From Candidula unifasciata (taxonomy: Eukaryota; Mollusca; Gastropoda; Stylommatophora; Geomitridae), in NCBI GenBank assembly GCA_905116865.2, contig CAJHNH020002446.1, positions 1,795,060 to 1,859,059 of the forward strand: a stretch of DNA of 64,000 bases, written 5' to 3'. The stretch's first letter is position 1; every line of letters begins with the position of its first letter. Below, piece after piece: positions 54,659-64,000 of the stretch. Position numbers and translations under genes: made by a program. The notes beneath the pieces are model-generated. The model was not told the origin of the DNA and ran no database searches. It saw only the letters and a list, made by a program, of their open reading frames with translations.

Positions 54659-54691
54659 ACCCCCCCCCCCCCCCCCCCACCCCCCCCCCCC
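54616..54691. repeat. Poly-C tract
   Basis: About 75 bp of nearly pure C on the plus strand (two A interruptions). A shorter poly-G tract lies at 54300-54316, with GAT/GAG trinucleotides to about 54365. These are error-prone in sequencing, so the lengths may be wrong. Confidence 0.9.
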
Positions 54692-55054
54692 AAAAAAAAC
54701 CCAACTGAAATGAAGCACAGAAAAAAAAAATCTGATTACGGTGACAAATATTGACGAGGAAACAATAAGCAAGCTTCAGAACACACTTTACTGAACATGG
54801 AAGGGTGACAGGAAGCATAAGATGAGACTGTCACATTATTACAAGAACAAATGTGGGAAGGACAAAAACATGCGGGCGGACGGACATGTGCGAATGCAGA
54901 CAGACAGAACCAATGACTGAACTTTCTCTTGAAAGGGGCACAAACTGGGCACGCAGGCCTGACAGCTCTTCCAAACACTTATCCAGGCAGACAACTAGGT
55001 AGACAAAACGAGAGATAATGTCAGTGGAGAGTCAGCAACTGAAGAACAGAAGAA

Positions 55055-55315
<261 letters not shown>

Positions 55316-55479
55316 CTTAAAGGAAAGGCAGAAAGAACAAAAGAGAACAGAAAGTCTTTCGGACAACCTTCAATTACAGACCGACTGGTTCCGGTGTCAC
55401 TTGCAGAGTCATATTTTAGAAGGAAAGAATACACCCACAACTCAACAAACATTTCGTAGACTGTGCTTTCTTCCAAGAC

Positions 55480-55645
55480 GGAATGCATCTGCCACAGAAG
55501 TGAGGAACCAATAGTCTGCGTACAAAAAGGCAGATCTGTAAAACGGATGTGCGGGCGCAATACATAAGTTCTCGGTCAAGAACCCCCACAGTCCAGAAGT
55601 GCACGGACAACAAAAACGTTGAGCTGGAATTTACAGCTAATGAAA
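55480..55645 (+). mobile_element. SINE, family A (partial)
   Basis: Tail with CAGATCTGTAAAACGGATGT, GTCCAGAAGTGCACGGACAA and TTTACAGCTAATGAAAGC. The core and head are missing. Confidence 0.65.
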
Positions 55646-56869
55646 GCTCAGAAAAGGAAGGAAGACAGAAGTAAGGATGAGGAAGAAAAAAAAAAACAAG
55701 ATCAAAAGAAAGAACAGTTTAGTAATGATATTATCTAAACATGTCTCCAGGACAATGAACAACATAAAAACTGCATCTAGTTCCTGATGAAACAGTTTCA
55801 TAAAAAGAACGGACAGATGCAGAGAACAAAGTGAAAAAAAAAAAAACGCTAACGGACATAAAATTGATGGGCTAACAATGTTTAAGGGTGGAAAGGGGTG
55901 GGGGAGCGCAAATGATACAATAAGAGATACAAAAACGGGTGTGGAGAGAGACAGAGAGGAGTATGGAGGGAGGGGGAGGGGAGAGAAAAAAAATCGGAGA
56001 GACGTCAACAACATAAAAATCAATACTCGCCAAAGCGGCAAATACAACACTATAAGGGAACAAATTAAACTAAGAGAAATGACAACAAGAAAAGGAATGA
56101 CACAAGAGAAATGAGGACAAGTGTTTGGAGTCATACAAGCAAGCGGTATTGCGTAGATAAAGGTAAGACTGAGAGAGGGGGGGGGGGAGGGGGAGAGAAC
56201 TGTAAGGTCAAATAAGGTATGCAATTAAGGTAGAGCAGAACGAGAGAGAAAGAGATGGAAACAAAATAAAGGGGAAGGGGGTGTTGGGGGCTAAAATGCA
56301 CACAAGGACACTAACTGAACAGAATAAATAACATAATTTGAGAAAACAAGACAGATGTGATGCGTAAAAGTAAAAACACAGACAGGGTGGGAATCGGGGA
56401 GGTTCTGAAGACAGAGAAAACGAAAAGCACACGGTATTCATCAACAGACAGCTCAGAAAATAAATCAGAAAAACCCTGACAGAAAACACAACATGGCCGA
56501 GAAAGGGAAGAAAAATCGACATGTCAAAAAGGCCAGCAATAGAAAACGTACTCCAGTAATCTGGCTAGCTTTGCCAGTTTCTCCAGGCTCCAGTCTGAGC
56601 TTTCATCTCTCATTGATCCCTTGTACCCAGGGAAAACGCTGAGTCTACAGCAGGAGGCAGAAATAACTCAAATAACTAGCGCCAAGAAACGAGGCAACAA
56701 ACGTGGCGGATACAACGGGAAACGATGTGGAGGGAAGAGGGAGGTAGGGAGGCCAAGACAGGATGAGTAAGAGGGAAGCCTGAACTGGCTGGTGGAGAGA
56801 AGGTAGGTATAACGGTAAACTGCAGTTAACGCATTTATACTTCTAGAGAAATCGATGCAGAAACATCAA
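55646..56869. other. Purine-rich non-coding sequence
   Basis: A/G-rich plus strand with short A, G and GA runs. The minus-strand frames (up to 195 codons, Leu/Ser/Phe-rich) reflect this bias. A possible minus-strand exon-like block at 56585-56650 (MRDESSDWSLEKLAKLARLL, ending at GTACGT) was noticed but has no family match. Confidence 0.4.
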
Positions 56870-59440
56870 GACCGAGAGCTGAGACATCTCCAGATATTGC
56901 CACAAGACCACAAACTGGGACAACTCTGGGTCCTATCACAAGAACACGAACTGAGACATTTATAGGTCCTATAATAAGAACTGAGACATCTCGGGGTCCT
57001 ACCACAAGAATGAGAACTGAGACATCTCTGGTCCTATCACAAGAACAAGAACTGAAACATCTCTAGGTCCTATAATAAGAACTGAGACATCTTGTGGTCC
57101 TACCACAAGAACAATAACTGAGACATCTCTGGGTCCTATCACAAGAACAAGAACTGAGACATCTCGGGGTTCTATCACAAGAACTGAGATATCTCGGCGT
57201 TTTATAACAAGAACTGAGACATCTCGGGGTTCGATAACAAGAACTAAGATATCTCGGGGTTCTATTACAAGAACTGAGACATCTCTGGGTCCTATCACAA
57301 GAACAAGAACTGAGACATCTCTAGGTCCTATAACAAGAACTGAGACATCTCGGGGTTCTATAACAAGAACTGAGACATCTCGGGGTCCTATCACAAGAAC
57401 AAGAACTGAGACATCTCGGGGTTCTATAACAAGAACTGAGACATGTCGGGGTTTTATAACAAGAACTGAGACATCTCGGGGTTCTATAACAAGAACTAAG
57501 ATATCTCAGGGTTCTATAACAAGAACTGAAACATCTTAGGGTCCTATCACAAGAACTAGAACTGAGACTTCTCGGGGTTCTATAACAAGAACTGAGACAT
57601 CTCAGGGTTCTATAACAAGAACTGAGACATCTCAGGGTTCTATAACAAGAACTGAGACATCTCGGGGTTCTATAACAAGAACTGAGACATCTCGGCGTTC
57701 TATAACGAGAACTGAGATATATCGGGGTTCTATAACAAGAACTGAGACATCTCGGGGTCCTATCACAAGAACTAGAACTGAGACATCTCGGGGTTCTATA
57801 ACAAGAACTGAGACATCTCGGGGTTCTATAACAAGAACTGAGACATCTCGGGGTCCTGTCATAAGAACTAGAACTGAGACATCTCGAGGTTCTATAACAA
57901 GAACTGAGACATCTATGGGTTCTATAACAAGAACTAAGACATCTCGGGGTTCTATAACCAGAACTGAGACATCTCGGGGTTCTATAACAAGAACTGAGAT
58001 ATCTCGGGGTTCTGTAACAAGAACTGAGATATCTCGGGGTTCTGTAACAAGAACTGAGACATCTCGGGGTCCTATCACAAGAACAAGAACTGAGACATCT
58101 CGGGGTTCTATCACAAGAACTGAGATATCTCGGCGTTTTATAACAAGAACTGAGACATCTCGGGGTTCGATAACAAGAACTAAGATATCTCGGGGTTCTA
58201 TTACAAGAACTGAGACATCTCTGGGTCCTATCACAAGAACAAGAACTGAGACATCTCTAGGTCCTATAACAAGAACTGAGACATCTCGGGGTTCTATAAC
58301 AAGAACTGAGACATCTCGGGGTCCTATCACAAGAACAAGAACTGAGACATCTCGGGGTTCTATAACAAGAACTGAGACATGTCGGGGTTTTATAACAAGA
58401 ACTGAGACATCTCGGGGTTCTATAACAAGAACTAAGATATCTCAGGGTTCTATAACAAGAACTGAGACATCTTGGGGTCCTATCACAAGAACTAGAACTG
58501 AGACATCTCGGGGTTCTATAACAAGAACTGAGACATCTCAGGGTTCTATAACAAGAACTGAGACATCTCAGGGTTCTATAACAAGAACTGAGACATCTCG
58601 GGGTTCTATAACAAGAACTGAGACATCTCGGCGTTCTATAACGAGAACTGAGATATATCGGGGTTCTATAACAAGAACTGAGACATCTCGGGGTCCTATC
58701 ACAAGAACTAGAACTGAGACATCTCGGGGTTCTATAACAAGAACTGAGACATCTCAGGGTTCTATAACAAGAACTGAGACATCTCGGGGTCCTGTCATAA
58801 GAACTAGAACTGAGACATCTCGAGGTTCTATAACAAGAACCGAGACATCTATGGGTTCTATAACAAGAACTAAGACATCTCGGGGTTCTATAACCAGAAC
58901 TGAGACATCTCGGGGTTCTATAACAAGAACTGAGATATCTCGGGGTTCTGTAACAAGAACTGAGATATCTCGGGGTTCTGTAACAAGAACTGAGACATCT
59001 CGGGGTCCTATCACAAGAACTAGAACTGAGACATCTCGGGGTTCTATAACAAGAACTGAGACATCTCGGGGTTCTATAACAAGAACAGAGACATCTCGGG
59101 GTTCTATAACAAGAACTGAGATATCTCGGGGTCCTATAACAAGAACTGAGACATCTCGGGGTCCTATCACAAGAACTAGAACTGAGACATCTCGGGGTTC
59201 TATAACAAGAACTGAGACATCTCGGGGTTCTATAACAAGAACAGAGACATCTCGGGGTTCTATAACAAGAACTGAGATATCTCCGGGTCCTATAACAAGA
59301 ACTGAGACATATCGGGGTTCTATAACACGAACTGAGATAACTCAGGGTCCTATAACACGAACTGAGATATCTCCAGATCTTCTCATGAGACCAAGAACTG
59401 AGACATTTCCAGATCCTGTCACAAGACCAAGAATTTAGAC
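56870..59440. repeat. Large minisatellite, 30 bp unit, about 85 copies, with a 936 bp higher-order duplication
   Basis: Unit contains TATAACAAGAACTGAGACAT and CTCGGGGTTC. Rare variants (GGCGTTTTATAAC; ATCTATGGGTTC) recur exactly 936 bp apart (57196/58132; 57911/58847), so a block of about 31 units was duplicated. A 10-residue repeat (GSITRTETSR) stays open for 507 codons on + and SCYRTPRCLS for 410 codons on minus. These are structural by-products. Confidence 0.96.
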
Positions 59441-59493
59441 ATTTCGGGTACGGATAGACACATACACGTAAGGACATGTAAAAAGACACAGAC

Positions 59494-59499
59494 AGAAAT

Positions 59500-59546
<47 letters not shown>
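59494..59546. repeat. (CAGA)n microsatellite
   Basis: About 13 CAGA units. Confidence 0.93.
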
Positions 59547-59639
59547 GGAAACAAGTTAGTGAACCAATCAGACAGACGTGCCGCAGACACATAGACGTAC
59601 AGAAAACCAGCCAGCCAGGAAACAAGTTATGCGAGCCAG

Positions 59640-59895
59640 CCAGACAGAAGTACAGACAAGATATACAGACGTACAGTCAAGATATACAGACGTACGGGCA
59701 GACATACAGACGTATGGACAGACATACAGATGTACACACAAGATATACAGACGTACAGACAAGATATACAGACGTACGGGCAGACATACAGACGTAAGGA
59801 CGGACATACAGACGTACGGGCGGACATACAGACGTACGGGCAGACATACAGACGTACGGGCAGACATACAGACGTACCGACAAGATATACAGACA
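59640..59895. repeat. Minisatellite, about 20 bp unit, about 13 copies
   Basis: Unit CAGACATACAGACGTACGGG with AAGATATACAG variants. Confidence 0.93.
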
Positions 59896-59929
59896 GTCAT
59901 GCAGACAGCCAGCCACAGAACAAAATAGC

Positions 59930-60490
59930 GAACCAGTCAGTCAGACAGACGAAGGAACAGTCTACAAGTTACCGAACCAGTCAGACAAACGAAGGTACAG
60001 TCTACAAGTTAGCGAACCAGGCAGACAGACAAAGGAAAAGTCTACAAGTTAGCGAACCAGTCAGAAAGACGAAGGGACAGTCTACAAGTCACCGAACCAG
60101 TCAGACAGACGAAGGGACAGTCTAAAATGCACCGAACCAGTCAGACAGACGAAGGGACAGTCTACAAGTCACCGAACCAGTCAGACTTTCGAAGGGACAG
60201 TCTACAAGTTAGCGAAGTACAAGTTAGCGAACCAGTCAGACAGACGTAGGGACAGTCTACAAGTTAGCGAACCAGGCAGACAGACAAAGGAAAAGTCTAC
60301 AAGTTAGCGAACCAGTCAGACAGACGAAGGGACAGTCTACAAGTTAGCGAACCAGTCAGACAGACGAAGGGACAGTCTACAAGTTAGCGAACCAGTCAGA
60401 CAGACGTAGCGACAGTCTACAAGTTAGCGAACCAGTCAGACAGACGAAGGGACAGTCTACAAGTTAGCGAACCAGTCAGACAGACGAAGG
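59930..60490. repeat. Minisatellite, 40 bp unit, about 14 copies
   Basis: Unit contains AGACGAAGGGACAGTCTACA and AGTTAGCGAACCAGTCAGAC. Some copies are AAGTCACC instead of AAGTTAGC. Confidence 0.95.
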
Positions 60491-60499
60491 GACAAACAC

Positions 60500-60869
60500 A
60501 CAGACAGACGTACCAACAGACACAGAGACAGAGACAGGCAGATAGACAGAACTAGAAAGACTGAAAAACAGACACACAAAACAAATCCTTGACACACTTC
60601 AATGTTTATGAGACCATGGTTACAATTCAAGCCAAAAACGCCCCCATTAGCAACAACGCCAAATACAAACAGCTAGACGAAACATCCCCGATCTGTTTGT
60701 GAAGACAACACAGAAAATCTACCAGGCTGGGTAATTTTAGGGAGCAGACGGATTTCCTCTGTAAGTGTGAGTACAGAGGCCTGATCATAAGCTGTCTCTG
60801 ATGTTAATATACAATCCACATGGAAGCTATTCTGGGTTATGATGGTTCTGAAGTTATAATACGCAGACA
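60500..60869. other. Unique sequence between arrays
   Basis: A 65-codon minus frame (60673-60870) has no recognisable motif. No cytochrome b5 signature. Confidence 0.35.
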
Positions 60870-61295
60870 TTTGATATCAGCAAATACTGAACAGGTGAGG
60901 AAGACACAGACGTTTGATATCAACAAATACTGAACAGGTGAGGAAGACACAGACGTTTGATATCAACAAATACTGAACAGGTGAGGAAGACACAGACGTT
61001 TGATATCAACAAATACTGAACAGGTGAGGAAGACACAGACGTTTGATATCAGCAAATACTGAACAGGTGAGGAAGACACAGACGTTTGATATCAACAAAT
61101 ACTGAACAGGTGAGGAAGACACAGACGTTTGATATCAGCAAATACTGAACAGGTGAGGAAGACACAGACGTTTGATATCAACAAATACTGAACAGGTGAG
61201 GAAGACACAGACGTTTGATATCAGCAAATACTGAACAGGTGAGGAAGACGCAGACGTTTGATATCAACAAATACTGAACAGGTGTGGGAGACGCA
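60870..61295. repeat. Minisatellite, 43 bp unit, about 10 copies, partly dimeric
   Basis: Unit contains GACGTTTGATATCAACAAAT and ACTGAACAGGTGAGGAAGAC. Copies with ATCAAC and ATCAGC alternate in part of the array. Each unit holds a plus-strand donor-like ACAG/GTGAGG. Confidence 0.95.
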
Positions 61296-61539
61296 GAAGT
61301 TAGAGGAGTATATTCATTGTCGTCATCATTATTACATCATCGTCGTCATCAACATCATTATGTTGATTAAAGATAAGCAAAAGTGACCAGGTTTACTTTC
61401 ACACATTCAGCAAAATCGCTGATCACGTGCGGGGAGAGGAGTTGGTCAGAGTACCAGCGAAAATGTCTGACTAGTGTAGGGTTATGGTAACATTGGGCCG
61501 GCTGTACAGAGAGTGACCAGCGGGTGCTACGGAGTTTGA

Positions 61540-62240
61540 AGTCCAACAGTTGATCCATGACGACAATTTACGCCCAGGTGATCTGATTATCTATACAGAT
61601 GGGTAAGTGTTGAGAGGAAAGAGAACTGATTTGGGCTTCGTAGCGAAAGCCAATATAAAATCTTTAGTGCAAGACAGCCTAGCATATGACACCACAACAT
61701 CTAGGATGAGAATGAAGGTGGAGGCGGTAACTGCAGCTCTCCGGTGGCTAGTGAACAAGATGCATAAACATGTCGTAATTGTAAAAGACTCTGAAAGCAT
61801 GCTGAAAAAGGCGAAGATAGGGATGCTTCGAGCAGTGGCAAGCTTCACTGGAAAGGTCACGGGTAGTGAGCATACTTTACATCTTTTCTCCAGGCTATGC
61901 CGGCGTGGTGGGTAATGAAGAGGCAGACAGATTGGCTAGATCCGCACCACTGGGTGGTGAATTGATACATGACAAGGCAGATGTGACCAAGGACCTTTGG
62001 GAAAAAGCAACGAAATCAGTAGAGAAAGAAGATTATTATGGCCTGGAGAGAATGAGGCACCTGGGTGTAACCAGAGGGCCTGGCCGGTTCACTACACTCA
62101 ACGGAAAGGCAAGACAGAGATTTAACCAGATTGTGACCAGTACCGTCAGTATTGGAATTCTGCGCTGGCTGCTGAAGATGAGGACGGGGCATACATGAGG
62201 ATGTCCCGAGTGCTGTGGTGTCAATTCTTGACTCAACTCA
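61540..62240 (+). pseudogene. Degenerate retroelement RNase H domain (copy 2)
   Basis: Reads LRPGDLIIYTDG (first catalytic Asp) and then a stop. It continues LRGKRTDLGFVAKAN, RMKVEAVTAALRWL (the catalytic Glu of V-E-A is present), VVIVKDSESMLKKAKIGM, and after a frame jump GVVGNEEADRLARSAPLGGE. It goes on to VTRGPGRFTTLNGKARQRFN, the region after RNase H. It is better preserved than copy 1 at 31.3 kb but still broken by a stop and a frameshift. Start and end of the element are not defined. Confidence 0.8.
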
Positions 62241-62879
62241 ACTCTGATCAAGTCTGTGTTTTTGCCAGATGTTTGAATGCGGTAAAGTAATACCTTTTAC
62301 GAACTGAATTATCTTGGCAGCACTCCGGACACGTCCACAGGTGCTTAGATCCCCTATGAGACAAAAACACCAGCGTCTAGCGGTTACACGTGCCAGCCTT
62401 GTGTTGTAGAAGGAGACCAGCCATTAGTGTAGATACCCCCATCACATCAATGTTAACGGTTTGTCTTTGCCTGGTTCTCTCGCCGTAACCTTTGTTCGCT
62501 AATGATTCTGTTGTGCTATTATATCACCTAGGGCTCGCACTCTATTCCTCCATTCCGTTTTCTCCTGTGCAATCTGTTCAATTTCGTGGATGAAATCCAG
62601 TCCAGCAACTTTGGTCTCTCTCATCAACGTTTAAATTATGGTTTCTTTTGGATGTTCTCGCCTCCTTAATCCATTTTTTCCCCGTTGTAATGCCTGTCTG
62701 ATGATTCTCTGCTGGTCTCTTTTCAGGATGCGATGTTCGTGTACAACAAATAAACCTGGCAGCTGGTACTTCTCATGTGCCAAATCAACCCTAGAATTCT
62801 ATCCACACAAAAACCACTGCCTAACGTCTAACGGTATTTCTGACAACACTGTTTTGTCAAATGTGACTTTGAGTGATGT
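62241..62879. other. Non-coding sequence, possible transposon remnant
   Basis: GCCTGTCTGATGATTCTCTG near 62690 resembles a block near 3.22 kb. An 81-codon frame (62638-62883) has no recognisable motif. Confidence 0.35.
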
Positions 62880-63245
62880 ATAAAGTGATTATTCAATCCT
62901 GAACTGTTTATCAATGAACCCATTAATGCAATGTGTAAAATGTGATATCAACCCTCGACTGTTTATCAAAGAACCCGTTATTGCAATGTGTAAAATGTGA
63001 TATCTACCCTTGACTATTTATCAAAGAACCCGCTATTGCAATGTGATATCTACCCTCGACTGTTTATCAAAGAACCCGTTATTGCAATGTGTAAAATGTG
63101 ATATCTACCCTCGACTGTTTATCAAAGAACCCGTTATTGCAATGCTTAAAATGTGATATCCACCCTCGTCTGTTTATCGAAGAACCTGTTACTGAAATGT
63201 GTAAAATGTTATTTCTACCCTCGACTGTTTACCAATGAACCCGTT
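62880..63245. repeat. Minisatellite, 55 bp unit, about 6-7 copies
   Basis: Unit contains GTGATATCTACCCTCGACTG and ATCAAAGAACCCGTTATTGC. One copy is shortened. A 15-19 bp CTACTGTGTACACCTG repeat follows at 63255-63350. Confidence 0.93.
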
Positions 63246-63409
63246 AATGCATCGTGTACACCAGCTACTGTGTACACCTGATAGTGTCTACAATTGCTAC
63301 TGTGTACATAACTAGCCACTGTGTACACCTGCTACTGTGTACACTTGAGACTCCTCTTGTTTACAAGTGATCACGCAGGCCTGGTGCTGCGACTGTCCTA
63401 TGTCAGCGT

Positions 63410-63545
63410 CTACGGGCTTCTGAGAAATGACGGGCACGCGTCATCTTTAGCCGGTAGAAACAAAACAGTATGAGCGTTAACCGCTGAGCCACAGCGTCAA
63501 TCGACCGAAGGTGAACTGGTCTAAGAAAATCAGAGACAGGCAATA
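63410..63545 (-). mobile_element. tRNA-like SINE head
   Basis: The minus strand reads CGCTGTGGCTCAGCGGTTAA, a good pol III A-box/D-arm sequence. The flank on its upstream side (minus sense) has CTTAGACCAGTTCACC, the complement of the family D GGTCTAA block. Confidence 0.5.
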
Positions 63546-64000
63546 CAGGCCGGGATAGGTTTGCCAGGTCCTGTAAGTAGCACGCAACAACCCCCTCCCC
63601 CACACCCCTTGTTTCACCTCCCTGTGTGTGGTGCCGTTTTACAATGTGCAACGTTTGTCACTGAGCAATGTCACAACTACAGTGTTGGACACAACAGAGC
63701 GGAACCTTTAATAAATGAACAAATACTCAGGAAGAAACACAAAAGAGAATGGGGGAGATACAAAGGAGATAAATGGAAACAGGCGTGGCGATAAAGAAGT
63801 AGGTGACCGGATTACATATATTTAGCGACTAGAGTATGTAAGACACATTGTTAACACCAATTGGCGCTTCTCTCGAGCAACGGCTCTCTTCGTTAGTATC
63901 CTAGCATTGAGAGCTGCCTCTGTGACTACAATCATTGCCACATAAACGGCCAGTGTGCCAAAAATCAATTCTATAATGCCAGCAGTCGTTACAACTGATC
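63546..64000. other. Unique sequence, no gene recognised
   Basis: Short frames only. No splice-flanked exon for the missing N-terminal part of the CYB5R4-like gene was found before the edge. Confidence 0.4.

Noticed and set aside
56585..56650. Candidate minus-strand exon of the CYB5R4-like gene (MRDESSDWSLEK)
   Set aside because: No convincing match to the N-terminal part of the family, and the donor GTACGT is weak. Left as unassigned.
57915..59438. 507-codon plus-strand open frame
   Set aside because: Made entirely of a 30 bp tandem unit. The opposite strand is open too, and shared variants follow a 936 bp duplication. No start context or domain.

Overview
This is a eukaryotic, intron-rich and very repeat-rich window. 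It most probably comes from a lophotrochozoan invertebrate. A gastropod mollusc is my best guess, from the style of the SINEs, the jockey-like and RNase H-bearing LINE relics and the extreme minisatellite load, but nothing here proves the species. There are no bacterial-type operons, no CRISPR array and no rRNA gene.

The one gene I can support well lies on the minus strand from about 51.9 kb down to 24.0 kb. Eleven exons with good splice sites join in a single open phase (1252 nt, 416 codons plus stop) and encode the C-terminal two thirds of a cytochrome b5 reductase 4 (NCB5OR, CYB5R4) homologue. In order they encode the CS domain, the FAD-binding barrel with R-x-Y-T and G-x-x-S, the NADH-binding domain with G-T-G-F-T, and the C-terminus. 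The N-terminal cytochrome b5 domain was not found and should lie beyond the right edge. Two extra phase-1 exons, acidic and lysine-rich and probably duplicates of each other, sit inside the FAD domain.

Roughly 40 percent of the window by eye is tandem arrays with units of 13 to 132 bp. In the gene, most of these arrays begin within a few tens of bases downstream of a 5' splice site. In two cases the repeat unit is made of the donor site itself, and in one of those it also contains the last codons of the exon. This is the most unusual structure in the window.

Left part (1-24 kb): minisatellites (43, 70+GA, 20, 24, 42, 41, 24, 59 and 20 bp units), several SINEs, a broken THAP-domain gene (15.4-16.0 kb) and a degenerate LINE reverse transcriptase tail (19.3-19.8 kb). 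Middle (24-52 kb): the CYB5R4-like gene, whose introns hold arrays, two RNase H relics, a hAT-type non-autonomous element, a pogo-type MITE, LINE tails and a solo LTR inserted inside a 19 bp array. Right part (52-64 kb): presumed upstream intron of the same gene, with 24, 30, 20, 40, 43 and 55 bp arrays, poly-C and GAAA tracts, and a second copy of the RNase H relic (61.5-62.2 kb).

Most long open frames in the window are by-products of arrays whose units are multiples of three or lack stops. They are not annotated as genes.
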